64,000 nucleotides of DNA from Siphonodentalium dalli (taxonomy: Eukaryota > Mollusca > Scaphopoda > Gadilida > Siphonodentaliidae). Below, in pieces: positions 11,700 through 24,420 of the stretch (its first letter is position 1; each line of letters starts with the position of its first letter). The stretch is taken from NCBI GenBank assembly GCA_032622095.1, contig CP136061.1, positions 50,977,762 through 51,041,761 of the forward strand, given 5' to 3'. Made by a program: the position numbers and the translations under genes. Under the pieces are notes generated by a model. It was given only the letters and a program-made list of their open reading frames with translations, was not told the DNA's origin and ran no database searches.

Positions 11700-13288
11700 C
11701 AGGGGGGGGGGGGGGGGGTAGTCGGAAAAAAGTGACATGACATTAGGCTGAAAAAACTTTTTTCCGGCTCTTGGGTACCCACCACCCCCTTATTTGAAGG
11801 AAAAAATATTTTTTCCAATTTCATGCAGGGTACCCACCCCCTTTTTACCTCCAAATATGTAATATCACACCATTTAAGCTTGATGGTCAGTATTACAGTT
11901 ACCCTATTTCCATTTCTGGTTCTTCTAAGTCATTCCAACTTTTGTAACAACACGATACAGGTTCTAAAAAAATACCTGGAAAACCCCAAAATAACACACA
12001 GAATACATGTGCTGATCAGTAAATTATTGATTGATTCTTCCCCAAATATTGTCTAAGGTAGCTCATAATGCTCATTATACATGTAAACAAATATAAAAGC
12101 ATTAGTGTACCTTCTTTTCATCACAGAAAGTGTAACTTTAGATGTGTCCCATAGTATCACATGAATTTATGTCAATTATGATTTTTGAAAACATTATTAG
12201 GGCAACACCACCTGGCAATTAACTCTCCAACAATACAGGTATTCAGCTGAAATCCACTATGTATCACAAAACTAATTTTCATTTCCATGAGCTGAGTTCT
12301 TGGGCGAGGTACTGTGCTAAGGCCAGACACAGGTCAAGCATTCATACAAATACATGTACTGCGTGTAAATAGAAACTTGAAAATAAGACGGTCATATGCA
12401 GTCTGCAGAATAAGCTCCAAGGAGGGTGAGTTTTGTGATGCTACCCAGCAGAGTGGGCTATAGCATTACCAAGTTCACCGTATGTGACCCTCATATGTAG
12501 CTAGTTCTCCATGGTTGGTCGAGACCAAAATAGAATGAGGCTGTTAGAGGTTGAATTTGTTGATGCTATGCCGGGTAGTATCGCCAAATTCGCCCTCTGC
12601 AGACTTCGATCATTTTGCTGATGACCAGCACATTATTTTTAGACTTGCATATTATATTAAGTTATATTATATTTTCTTTCCCTTCTTTTCACTCATCTGT
12701 TCTGATTTTGTTTATTCCACTTAGCAGCCTTCTCCATATCTACACATTCAAGGTCTATGTATGCTCGCCCAATCTTTTATCTGGGTCCCACCATCTCAAG
12801 ATTATTATCTCAGTGATATGCGTTGTTGCAGTCTACAGTCCCATGCCAAGTTCCGATACAATTTTGACTGAGTCATCTGGTCTGATCAGGTATAATGAGT
12901 AAATATTAATGAGATAAATGAATAGCTTTTTTCATTTTATTTATATTAAAGTTTATTCATGTGCTACATAACTGTCCATTTTCATCTGGAACCAGTAGCA
13001 TTGGTACATGGCAATGTGATCGGATGTAAAAGGCGAATTCCTGAGAGTTGATTCGTAATCTGGATTTCTGAGAAGCATCATGCCCATATCCACACTAACT
13101 ACCCCCTAAGCACTGCCCTAAGTGTCATACACACCTTAACAATGATGTTGAACACTTTGAGGCATTTATATTGAAGAAATGTTGTAAGAGGAAAAAATTG
13201 CGACCACTCAGGAAAAAAGTGACTTTTTCGCAGCTGAACCACCCACACACCCCGGCCTAGTGTATGGAAAAAAGTGGATGACCCCCCT
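11700..13288. mobile_element. hAT-like non-autonomous element nested in HEL1
   Basis: The left end is CAGGGGGG (inside a long G run) and the right end is CCCCCCT. It is bracketed by gggtcaca (11692-11699) and gggtcacc (13289-13296). HEL2 carries one gggtcac at this relative position (about 14335), reading as the empty site. Subterminal ggaaaaaagtg words occur near both ends. No transposase ORF was seen. The G run may have altered the true left terminus. Confidence 0.6.
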
Positions 13289-13803
13289 GGGTCACCCCCA
13301 AGCCGTCAATGCCAACAACAACGACATTGTTGCAATGTGAGAATCTTCGGGGTTGCTCCCAAGCCGTGAAGGCCAACAACAACGACATGGCTGCTGAAAC
13401 TTCAGTAAATACGAGGCGGTGTGATATGTCCCCGAATCTGACGGGACTTCCAATTTATCTTGATTAATCGGGTCAGTTTTTCCGCCCGATGTACCTTAAA
13501 TCATACCTCTTTTAGGGACGGTACTGCGTGTTGTGTGAAACATTCTTATGTATGTCGTTCCTAGGAACGGGGGGAAAATTTCATCGGGTCAGTCTTAAAC
13601 TTCAAACGGGTACCCACAAATTATATATTGTGACCCCCGACATGACCTTGACCTTGAAAATTCAAGGTCAAATCGGGTAAAATATTTAAAAACCCAAAAT
13701 TAAATTAAAAAATTAATATTAACTCATTGAAAAACACACAAAAAAAACATAAAAAATTGTCATGTTTCGGACCAACGCCGCCAGTGGCGGGCTAACCTGC
13801 TAG

Positions 13804-15030
13804 TCTATATATATATTTTGAGACTTCCGTATATATATATGTGTGTGTGTGTGTATGTGGTTACGTCATGGAATCGAAAACGCCTGGACGGATAGAGCTA
13901 AAATTTCGTATATAAGTGTATAAACCCACGGGGATCGCCAGCGTCGCATTTTGGACAAGCTCTGATCACCCGTTCTCCACTCCCAATCAATAAAATCACC
14001 GCAAACACGGCGGGGGTTAATCGGGTTGATATTCGCTCGCGATCCAAGAGGAGTAACTCTACATGTTTTTATATCTGTATATGTATATTTTTATATCCAT
14101 ATTCACTTCAAACTGCTAAACCCGTTGAGCCAAAACTTGCTAATACCTCGCAAAATATAGAATTAACATTTTCTGATGTATACATTTTTTGTTACGGCTG
14201 AAAATCTTAGTCTATTTTCAATATGCGCACCTTATATGGCTGCTAAAATTTAGTAAATACGAGGCAGTGCGATACGTCCCTGAATCTGACGGGACTTCCA
14301 CTGCCTTCTCCTTTGACCATCTCGTAAAGGTGGGGGGTCACTCCCAAGCCGTGAATGCCAACAACAACGACATTGTTGGCGAGAAAATAATTAGTTCAAA
14401 TTACTAAATCCACACAATGCTAATTTTCTCTTTACGGCAATGTGAGAATCTTCGGGCAAGAATTTTCGTGTGGCCACCAAGTCGTGAATGCCAACAACAA
14501 TGACATCCTTGGCATACCCTCTTGATTAAAAAGACAGAATTAACTCATTAAAAAATGCGTGTTGCCCCAAGCCGTGAATGACCATCTCGTAAAGGTGGGG
14601 GTCACTCCCAAGCCGTGAATGCCAACAACAACGACATTGTTGGCGAGAAAATATTTACTAAATCCACACAATGCTAATTTTCTCTTTACGGCAATGTGAG
14701 AATCTTCGGGCGAGAATTTTCGGGTGGCCACCAAGCCGTGAATGCCAACAACAACAACATCGTCGGCATACCTCTTTTAGGGACGGGTATCATAATTGCT
14801 CTTGATTAAAAAGACAAAATTAACTCATTAAAAAATGCGTGTTGTGTGATTCTTATGTCTGTCGTTCCTAGGAACGGGGGAAATTTTCATCGGGTCAGTT
14901 TGTACCTTAAATCATACATATTTTAGGGACGGGTACCATAATTGATTAAAAAGGCACAATTAACTCATTGAAAATCCAACAAAATGTCATGTTTCGGACC
15001 AATGCCACCAGTGGCGGGCTAACCTGCTAG
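13804..15030 (+). mobile_element. Non-autonomous Helitron HEL2
   Basis: It begins tctatatatatattttgaga directly after the CTAG of HEL1 and ends CTAG at 15027-15030 after the same hairpin (ccaccagtggcgg). Its 5' 300 bases closely match HEL1. The central part holds repeated blocks of ccaagccgtgaatgccaaca at about 14345, 14565, 14610 and 14735. No coding capacity is seen. Confidence 0.8.
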
Positions 15031-15980
15031 TCTACTATATAATTTGAGAACTCCGTATATGTGTGTGTGTGTGTGTCGGGGGGGGGGGGGGGGGGGGGTA
15101 CATCATATAATCGAAAACGGCTGGTCGGATCGAGCTCCAATTTCCTATCTAAGATTAAAAACCAACGGAAATGGTCAACGTCGCGTTTTGGACAAGCTTT
15201 AAGCACTCATTCTCCACTCGCAATCATCAAAATCACCGCAAACGGCACATCGGGGGTTAAGGCAGGCACGATCTTTATATTGACCATGTTTGGAGTTGTT
15301 AACCGACTAACACTCTTTATTGTCATCGGCGTTGCTAAACGCTCGCATGTGCCTACGAAACTACGGACGAAAACGCGAAATGCTTTTATCTTGATTAAAA
15401 AGGCAGAATTAACTCACTCATCGGAAAAAAAACTTGCGTGTTGTGTGATATCAATCATACATCTTTTAGGAACGGGTACTGCGTGTTGTGTGACAAAAAT
15501 GCGTGTTGTGTGATTGTTATGTCTGTCGTTCCTAGGAACGGGGTAAATTTTCATCGGGTCAGTTTTTCCGCCCGATGTACTTTAAATCATACCTCTTTTA
15601 GGGACGGGTACTGCGTGTTGTGTGATTCTTATGTCTTCTTCACCTTGAAACCGGTACCCACAACTTATATATATGTGTCTGTCCTTTATAGACTCGAACC
15701 GATTGAGCTCAAACTTGCTACCTACGGGAAGTGTCATGGACGGGTTAAATTGTGACTCCGACCTGACATTGACCTTGAAAATGATCAATTCAAGGTCAAA
15801 AATCGGGAAAAATGCACAATTAACTCATGTTATAAATAACAAATTAATATATTAACTCATTGAAAAACAAAAAATTTAATTAAAAAATTAATTATAAAAA
15901 TTAACTAAAAAAAATAATTGAAAAATTGAAAAATTGTAATGTTTCTGACGAACGCCGCCAATGGCGGGCTAACCTGCTAG
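15031..15980 (+). mobile_element. Non-autonomous Helitron HEL3
   Basis: It begins tctactatataatttgagaa directly after HEL2 and ends with hairpin cgccgccaatggcgg and CTAG (15977-15980) followed by T, the expected Helitron right flank. It contains a long G run at about 15078-15099 and the shared block cgaaaacggctgg. Fragmentary ORFs are not taken as genes. Confidence 0.8.
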
Positions 15981-16304
15981 TATTATCTATTTCTAGATTT
16001 AGTTACTAACTTTATACCTGTATATTATACAAAGAAATGTTTGACAAATGTATCTATATCAATATTACCATAAGGGTAATTAAAAATTAGATACGACGAA
16101 ACAAAATTTTGAAGGGTGCATGTGATTGTGAGGAATAATAGGATCATAAGTAAATTTAATTCATGGACGCTTGTTAATTTTCATTGGACTACATGTATAA
16201 GGTAAATTTTTATATTTCAAATGATGACAGGAATGTGGAAAGTTGAACTACCCAAGTAATACTGGCTATCCACACGAAGAGATATACATGTATATAAAAA
16301 GCAA
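15981..16304. other. No gene recognised
   Basis: AT-rich unique-looking sequence between the Helitron array and the following repeat. Confidence 0.5.
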
Positions 16305-16860
16305 AATAGAAGATGGCTGCTGGCGACCATGTTTTCCAAAAAAATTCAAATCATTCGATAGCCCCCATCTAGTAGTCACCCCGAAGATCAATATGAGTTT
16401 GGTGACTATCAGATGAGGGATGTGGTCTGTAGAGGTGCTAAAGAAAAGAATTCAGTCATACAAAGAGTAAGATACAAAATTGCTGTCTGTGGTCATGTTT
16501 TTAACGAAATTCGGAAAAAAATAGATCACTCTCATCCTGGTTATCCAGAAGATCATTGTGGAATCTGGTGGCGATCGGACAATGTATGTCGTCTGTAGGA
16601 TCAACCAAATTATTCAGCCATAAAAATAGTAAAACTCAAAATCACCGCTGGCAGTGATGTTTTCACAAGGAAATTTTGAAAAATAAATGGCTCCCATCTA
16701 GTGGTGACCCAAATTATCCACATGAGAAACAGTTCTCCAATAACTGCTGGCTGCAGGGTGTGCCAATTGATTCAAATTTGAAATTTGGCAGGGTGTACTG
16801 CTGGTGGCCATGTTTTCCCCGCAAATTTGATAAACTAATGAACAAAACCACTGAATCCGT
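16305..16860 (-). repeat. Dispersed tandem repeat, about three degenerate units
   Basis: Each unit pairs a ccatgttttcc-type block with a ctcccatctagtggtgaccc-type block about 50 bases later. The same family occurs in the opposite orientation at 54310-54850. Confidence 0.65.
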
Positions 16861-17192
16861 TGAATCAATATACATATACACACATATATATATATGCATT
16901 GTTATCCACACTACTGGTATATAAAGGTACTGAAAATAACTATATTATACTAGTATACACAAAATAAACCATATATTATGGCAATGGGTTCTAATATCCG
17001 AACATAACAGCTGAGAACTTGGTGTGAATTGAAGAGTAGTGGGGTCTCAAGAATATCTACTCCTCCACGTTATAAACATGCCATTAAATAGCATAAGTAT
17101 AATCTAGCTCGAAGACAGAAGTGATCCATCAAACCGCTCTTAATTCAACCAGGTCATCACACCCCATGTATGGTCGATCACATGATGATCTA
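16861..17192. other. No gene recognised
   Basis: AT-rich; a short tatata/cacata run lies at 16868-16900. Confidence 0.5.
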
Positions 17193-17200
17193 GGTGGAAT

Positions 17201-18358
17201 CGGGCTTCTCAAAGTACCGCCGGTACCGCATGCACATACCGGTACCGGTATCGATACTTTGCTAGTACCGTGGTTCCTGTAACGGTACTGTCAAGCCATT
17301 TTATAGTTCTAGGAATATCTAGAGGTAATACAGTGCTGAAAATCACAAGCCACGAACTCTATTATTAACATGAAGTAATGATAATTTGATATCAGAATAA
17401 AGAAACTATTTTGGGATATTAGATACCATTTTGGAATATACTAACAAACTCTCCGGTAGACATAGACAATTCAATCAACCAAAATAGAACTATTCGTTGC
17501 ACACGTTTTGTGGTTTTAACTTATTGTTCTTCTGGGTGTGATAAACTGATAGAAAGTAACGCGAATCACGTCCGTGGTTTTCACTTCACAATATTCAATC
17601 AGATTAAATGTATTTGCAAAGTCGCGCGGTCGGCCATTTTGAATCTAAACAATAGTGAGTCAAGTTAGGCAACAATTTCTCTCCACGAGTTCCTATACCA
17701 AATATGAACTATCATGTCTATTCAGCAAATTACATGTACACTGTGCACGGTTCGTGGATATTCGTTCCCAATTTTATTATATAACTGGAGGTTCCATGAG
17801 ACCCATTTAAATTCAAAATGGTCTACCTCATATATGCAAACTGATACGACATGTGAACGGGTACGTGTGTATGTGATTAATCAAAACGTGTGGGCCATAC
17901 TTGTGGGTGATGTCGTTGGTGAATAAATGATAAGAAATTGTAACTGGGTTTAGTGTATAATTGCCACAACTGGGCAAAAATAAAGGCAAAATCATAAGTT
18001 GCAATCACAAGTTCCCAACACAAAATAATCTTTGAAGATTAAAACAATATCACAAGGCCGTGCTTTCAAAGAATTGGAATTCAACCATCGAAGAGTTATA
18101 ATAGACACATAAAAACCAGGAACCACCCTTCCGTGACCGACCTCTCACGCCATGAATACAATCACGATCGATGTGCATCGCGTGTAGTTTAAAGAGCGAA
18201 ACTTGATACTACTGTATTTTGCCAGACAGCCTGCTGATCTAAGAACGTGCATATATGCAACCACAGTACCGAGTACCGGCGGATCTGCACACCAGCACCG
18301 TTACCGCAAAAAATGCCCGAGTACGCGGTACCGGTACTGCGTACCGTTAAGAAGCCTG
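17201..18358. mobile_element. Non-autonomous hAT-type DNA transposon with perfect 8-bp target duplication
   Basis: The termini are CGGGCTTCTCAAAGTACCG on the left and, on the reverse strand of the right end, CAGGCTTCTTAACGGTACG. They are flanked by identical 8-bp copies ggtggaat at 17193-17200 and 18359-18366. An 8-bp duplication and CAGG-type ends are hallmarks of the hAT superfamily. Both subterminal regions are rich in GGTACC/CGGTAC words. The 1158-bp interior has no transposase ORF, so it would depend on enzyme supplied elsewhere. Confidence 0.85.
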
Positions 18359-18366
18359 GGTGGAAT

Positions 18367-19833
18367 TGTTGTATACAAAACAGCACTACATGTAAATATA
18401 AAATAAAACAGTGCTACATCTTATTACAGATTATTTCCACATATAATCAGTGAATACAGGCAGTCTAACAAAATAAAGTTTCAGTGACACTCGATCCGAA
18501 GAGGGGGATAATTTCATCTGTTACAGTCAATGGAGCGATTATGAATCTGGAAAGCTGAAATTTCTAAGTAATACTAGATATGGACATGACGAGTATAGTG
18601 TGTTTCAGAAAGAAAAAGTTGAATAAAATCAACACATTTGTAAATTTAAAAACAATTCAAACGTTATTGTATTCCATGTCCCAGCCCGGACATATACACA
18701 AAATTTCAATAATATTCATTGAGAAACAACGGACCAAACGCCATATAACACCCCGTATACATCTTTTATTCCGAGCCGGCCTTTTATTCCGAGTTGGCAC
18801 ACGTCGATTGGGGCGAGTTAGCCCTGGGGCGAGTACGCCGATTCCGGCACCTTCTTATATTGCAGCAGGTATACGTTTACGCTGGTTTAGTATCGTAAAT
18901 AGAGCGACTGTATTTGACAGAGAATGACTCTGTTATTGATTACCATGTTGTTATAATTAACGACAAATGCACATGCCTTTCAAACGTAGTAGTCTATTTT
19001 CTCCATGTTAAACGACATCCGCAAATAACAAATAACGCTAACCTACTGCAAATGTTTTACACGACAACTGTTAACATATTTGGGCTGAATTCATCTGATG
19101 TGGTATGATTCCTCAAAATAAACAACAAACCATCGTTACTTGGAAATGTAGTTTGGGCTAACATTTACACAAATCCTCCAGCTCCTCTATCCTGACACAC
19201 TCGTCAGATGAAAAACAGCCATTAGAAAACCGCCCAAATTTTGGGCGAAATACAATTTCAGGATGATACACACAGCAGCAAGCTCTATGAATCAATATAT
19301 TATACCGCCATATTCTCCTTGTTGATGCGCAGTACTCAAATACTTTGCCTTTACAGATGCACTGTAAAATTTGACGCCATAAAACCACTATCTGTTGGTT
19401 TTCTACATGTAAACCACAAAATAATAAGATCTGACCGATGAGCCAATTAATGCGAGATGGTCTAAATTAATGTCGACATCCCAAGGTGTGGCGTTTGACG
19501 CGGTTTATCGGCCTACGAAACACATTCAAGGATCGGCTCTTATAAAGAGCATCCATGATTATGATAAACAGAATCGATGGATCATAAGCTTATAAGAGAG
19601 TTCTCAATTAAGAGTGTTTGTGGTCGTTTTAGACGTAATACTTATGGGTGATTTGTAGGTTTTTGCAATGTCATTTTTTATTATAAATCCATCTTTTGAA
19701 ACACATTTAAGTGCACTACCGGAGCTCGTACCCTCCAGCGGCGAGATATACGAAGCTTGTGTGTTATACTCACGCGTGTATCCACAACATATATTCAAGC
19801 AATACACATATTGTCTGTTATACAATCAGAAGC
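18367..19833. other. No gene recognised
   Basis: Several ORFs of 60-115 codons (for example 18580-18927) but no recognisable domain, splice-linked exon or repeat. Confidence 0.5.
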
Positions 19834-19924
19834 ATGAGGACAAAGTGGGTAATCATGGTCTTGTTTAGCAGCCTTGCTTTTTCAATATCAGCAAAACATA
19901 GATTACCATTGTTGCCAGAAAGAG
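19834..19924 (+). CDS. Possible first coding exon with a signal peptide (uncertain)
   Basis: From ATG 19834 the frame reads a basic start (MRTK), a hydrophobic core (VIMVLFSSLAFSI) and an SA-type cleavage context before KHRLPLLP. That is a good signal peptide by eye. A GT follows at 19925 (agag|gtggaa), giving a phase-1 end. No matching downstream exon was found, and the open frame otherwise runs into the minisatellite at 19971. It may be an exon of an unseen secreted protein or a chance ORF. It does not fit the phase needed by the EGF-like exon at 34814. Confidence 0.3.
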
Positions 19925-19970
19925 GTGGAATAGCGTTTTACTGTTTAGTATTCATTATTTCTTGTGCCAA

Positions 19971-20199
19971 TACGGGTACATATAACTCTTACGGGTACAT
20001 ATAACTCTTAAGACGATCAATACGGGTACATATAACTCTTAAGACGATCAATACGGGTACATATAACTCTTAAGACGATCAATACGGGTACATATAACTC
20101 TTAAGACGATCAATACGGGTACATATAACTCTTAAGACGATCAACACGGGTACATATAACTCTTAAGACGGGTATATATAACTCTTAAGACGATCGAAA
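19971..20199. repeat. 31-bp minisatellite, about 8 copies
   Basis: The unit is tacgggtacatataactc followed by ttaagacgatcaa. Starts are seen at 19990, 20021, 20052, 20083, 20114 and 20145, with shortened units at both ends. The middle units are nearly identical. Confidence 0.95.
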
Positions 20200-21419
20200 C
20201 GGTTTGATTATTTAATTACAACAAAGTCAATAGCATTCAATCGTCGGCATATAGCTTCTTCCTAGCTGTGTTCGTCTTCCTGTTGTCTGCTTGGGTTAGG
20301 GTATTCTTGTGTCCTCATAAGTCGGGCGTGTCTGCTTGTCATCTGCGTGGTTGAGTTCCAGTTGAGTTCGTCGGCCTGTCGTATGCGTGGTTGCTATCGG
20401 GTGGTGTTCGTCGTCCTGTCGTCTGCTCTTCATCTCCGTCGGCGCATCAGTGAGGTGTTGTTAGAAATACAAGATTGTAATGTTTACCTTGCATTCCTAT
20501 CCATGGCTGCTCGTCAAGGCTCCAAGCCTTCTTGTGCGTGTCCGAGAGTTATTGGTAGCCGCTGGGAAGTTGGTTAGAACTGAGTATCGTGTCTCGGTTT
20601 GCCTGTGTCTAAATACAGTGGGAAGATTATGCTGGTTCGATGCGCATTTCATGGTGCATCAATATGGGCGTTCCTGGGTTAATCGAGCAAGCGTCGTTTT
20701 CATATGCGTCCTTTAGACTGCTCCTCTCGTCCAGCGCGCTGCATTGGATTTCAATAGTCTTCTCTAGCAAGGTATCTGGTCTCGCTAATCCCGAAATTGC
20801 TCTGTTTACTCCCCAGTTCTTCTCCTCTATATGTATCACGTCAGGAATGTACTTCGTGTCCACTGATCTGCTTTTGGTGTCCAGTATTTCGCAATCTTGA
20901 TTTAGTCAACAGGGGTGCTGATATGTATGGTAAATCGAGCAGCCCCCATGAACTAAAGGTTGTCTGCTTTCTCGGGTTGAGGGTTATGTCCTTGGGGTTG
21001 TCTTGGTATATTCTTTAATGGCGTTCGTTGCAGAAATATTCATATTTGTTCAAATATATAGTTTTGTTCATATGCCAAACATACGCAGCGCGTAAATAAT
21101 ATATTGTCATCAAGACGTACGATGGTGTTACAGAAGTTCTGCTTCTGTTTACATAATACAGCTTAATTCTATTGGTTAACACTCTTTGTTATGTCAATAT
21201 CAGGAAAACAGTAACAAATAACGCTCTATATGCGGATGTAAACAAAAGCCAGGTTCTGTAACGTTTTTTTGCTTTTGATAACATAACAACGGAAAAAACA
21301 TTTGACAATAACATACTGTCTATGCCATATTTCTGATTGGCATAGGAACAAAGTATGTCTATATCTTACTATTCCTTCTGTTTATGGCGCTTTTTGACGG
21401 AGGTGAATATTTTAACAAC
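20200..21419. other. No gene recognised
   Basis: A relatively GC-richer stretch (20260-20700) with several overlapping ORFs, none with recognisable domains. Confidence 0.4.
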
Positions 21420-22000
21420 ATACCCACCACCAACGCCGCCCGTATCTTTAATACTCTGCCAAACGAACTGAGTAGATGGATGCAGTTTAATATTCTATTG
21501 CATTTGGATTTCATATTTTTTTGCATGTTTTATCATCTTAACAGTGTGTAGTAGTTTCTTGTATTTAGACCATTCGGTTGTTTTATTGGAATTCAGCGCA
21601 AATTTCTGCATACGGTGTGGTTTCCGAATCATCACACGTAAATCCGAATTAAACCAGTGTTCATCTTTTTGTCGGTTAAGGGGCCCTATGTTTCGGGACT
21701 GTCGCATCTATAATACTTATCAAATTTGTTATGTCAGTTGAAACAATGATATCGTCGGCAGCTTCAATCGCTTTCAACCAATCTTGGTCATATATAAGTT
21801 CCGTGGAGCGGTTAAAATCTGCTTTCGTGTAATTCCGAATGGTCCGATAAAAGGATTAATTGCAGTTAGAATCAAATCGAATGTAGCAACATGATCTAAA
21901 ATAGATCTTCCAAAATCAATGACATCGGAGCAGGTTAAGTTTTATGTCACAATTATGTGATCCGGCAGTGTTGACGTGGTGCCAGTGACTCTGGTTGGCA
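21420..22000 (-). pseudogene. LINE fragment (endonuclease end and linker), decayed
   Basis: Minus-strand reading of 21495-21707 gives KDEHWFNSDLRVMIRKPHRM followed by WSKYKKLLHTVK. This aligns by eye with the linker of LINE D (KDKIWFTSEIRIELRKRDRL and its downstream KQSRNKVNNMKKYAK). Upstream on that strand (about 21850-21910) a SILDHVATFDL segment resembles the SDH-containing end of the endonuclease. Stops and shifts separate the pieces. No RT core follows, so it is a remnant of a LINE D-like family. Confidence 0.7.
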
Positions 22001-22984
22001 CATCTATTATATAACGAAGGCTATAGACATGAGTAATTTCCATTATATTCGATTTACGGTCCAGTGCATTGGAATTGTATTATCCGATGAGTATCTGAAG
22101 CACGATGGATTGTCTGGTCAAGCAGTTTCCAGTATTCCGGGTTACAGAATTACAGGTTACAGTAAGACACACATAAAATGTAACTGGAAATCTTGGAATA
22201 GAGCACATATCATGAACCACATATCATCGTCAAATTCCAGGTCCAAGACGCACTCGAAAACTAAATATTCAGCGAAAAACACCGCAATATCTTCTCCTTG
22301 GGTTGTGCCCAGCGTCCGCACTGGACCGAAATATACTTTTGCCAAATAATTTGCCAAATGAAAATATTATTTGCCAAATTCTTTTAGTAATCCTCCACCC
22401 ATCGATATTAAGTGCATCTTAATAGAGGTGCTACCGATTCCTAAACCATATAAACCTCCACTAATATAATTATGTGGTAAGAGTTTCCTGAAATGAATGG
22501 TATTGATTGACCAATATTTGTCAACTGTCTTGAGGAATTAAAAAGTGACTTGCCAAAACTTTTTCCAAATGAAAATATTTTTTGCCAAATGTGAGTTATT
22601 TTTGTCATTGGCAAATTTGGCAAGTGGAATCGCGAACCCTGGTTGTGCCATCACGTCTATGCTTCAAATATTAATAAGAGATATTGCTAGGAAGTTTTGA
22701 TCGCTGTTGGGCGACTGATTTCAGGGCCAGGATTTTGATGGATATCGCAACAGCTAATCTGTAGTATTGAGGTCAAGAAAATATTACTGAATATATTTCT
22801 CAAAAGATGGCATTTTATAATAACAAATTGTTTTAGTTTCTTGATACCATTCCGACAAACCAAAAATAAAAGTCTCTATCGAAATTATCCATTTCAATAT
22901 AATTGTTTGAGAGCCATGCGAGATGGTGTTGAGTTGAATAAAGACAAATTTCATAGATAGAGAATAAACATTCTCAACAGCAAG
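22001..22984. other. No gene recognised; short dispersed words
   Basis: The words tttgccaaatgaaaatatt recur at 22340-22380 and 22560-22625. No supported gene. Confidence 0.45.
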
Positions 22985-24420
22985 GAACGTGGGCCACAGG
23001 AGGAGTTGTATTCACATGGAAGTCAAGAGATAAGTACATCAAAGTCATCGACGAAGGTGGCACCATGGTTCAAGCTATACAGTTAATACCACTTAAGCCT
23101 GCGACCCTGGTCCCCACGTACATGCCCAACAAATCAAATGGATCCCTCCAGGATTATGCTGATATACTAGCCCAATGGTATGAAATAACAGAAGAATACA
23201 AAGACTCACAAACCATTTTTATTGGAGGCCACTTCAAGTCAGACTTAAATCGCCCAACTGATCGTCTTCGTTCCGAACTAATGGAACAATTAACCTGAAG
23301 ATAGTTAATATAGGAAACACGTTCATTAATTCAGCATAGGTTCCTGTTTCTGAATTGCCTACATCGTGTACCCCAACAATCTGGACAGCAAGAAAACACA
23401 AATAATGGACGTCCCCTTAAACACGTCTGATCATATTCCGAGGGCGATCACCATAAATATCTCTTGGAATATGGACCAAAGAAGAAAAAAGTACAGAGTA
23501 CATCGAACCAACTGGAAGAAAGTTGACCTAGACAAATACAGGTATTTGACAAAATCTGGAATATCACGTATTAATATTGAAGAAGAAAAACCTTCAGCAT
23601 CTCTAGCTGCATAACATTCTCCTAGCAACAGCTGCTTCACAAAACAACGACTGCGTCAGGACAGACCAAGACATGTTATGGAATGAATCGATAGTGGAAG
23701 CATTGAATAAATTCAGATGCGTATATCGAGAATGGAAGATGAATGGACATCCAAATTACGAATATGATCCAATACTGATAGACAAAAGGATGACAAAACG
23801 TACCTACAGAAATGAAGTACGGAAAGCAGTATACCTTGAACATCAAGCACTCAATAATCAAATCATGGAAACACGGAACAATCACCACTACAGAGACGAT
23901 TTGCAGCAAAGGCATCGCAATCTCCCGCGACAACCAAAACTACAGAGGGGATTTACAGCAAAGGCCTCACCACTGAACATTGCGCTAATGCTGGAAGAAG
24001 TTATCAGAAACAATCGAGACGATGGAAATATCACATAAGTTGCATACCTTGGTGCAAAATCTGCATTTGGCGCAATCTCCAAAGAAATCCTCATGAAAAA
24101 AAATATACGACTACAAAATCCACACTTAATCATGGAAACTAATAGATGACATTCTATGACAGAAGTCCTACATATAGAAGCAACCATTGCAGACAAAGCG
24201 CTCACTTTCTTCCACAATATATGTCGACTTTAGATGCTCAGCATTTAACCACATAAGAACAAATATCAACCTTCAATTCGAAACTGAATACAACAATATC
24301 TTTAGCAACCAATTCAAATACTTGAGCGACAATGAGAAAATATTAAGAATACTGGATATATCAACACAAGAAACGACGATGGTAACGAAACGGCAACCAA
24401 TATAAATATGCTGTCAGACT
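22985..24420 (+). pseudogene. Decayed LINE fragment on the plus strand (endonuclease and linker)
   Basis: Frames on + read ATGGVVFTWKSRDKYIKVID (22995-23060), LVPTYMPNKSNGSLQDYADI, then IFIGGHFKSDLNRP (the GDFN motif decayed to GGHFK) in 23065-23298. NTSDHIPRAI follows in 23366-23614 (the SDH motif) and then NWKKVDLDKYRYL. A linker-like region rich in basic residues lies at 23673-24038. The order (metal-binding loop, GDFN, SDH, W-D linker) is that of an EEP endonuclease of a LINE. Several stops and shifts are present and no RT core was found. This is the only LINE remnant seen on the plus strand. Confidence 0.75.

Larger units (their letters stand above)
10573..13803 (+). mobile_element. Non-autonomous Helitron HEL1 with nested insertions
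   Basis: It begins TCTATATATATATTTTGAGA and ends with the short hairpin CCGCC-AGT-GGCGG, about a dozen bases, then CTAG (13800-13803). TC starts and hairpin-plus-CTRR ends are Helitron hallmarks. No Rep/helicase coding is visible. Relative to HEL2 it carries two insertions: a LINE 3' end (10903-11169) and a hAT-like element (11700-13288). The next copy starts at the very next base. Internal words such as gatacgtcccc and gacgggacttcca recur within HEL1 and HEL2. Confidence 0.8.

Noticed and set aside
19436-19446. Hammerhead-like ccgatgagcc word
   Set aside because: The conserved core and the second GAAA element are missing.
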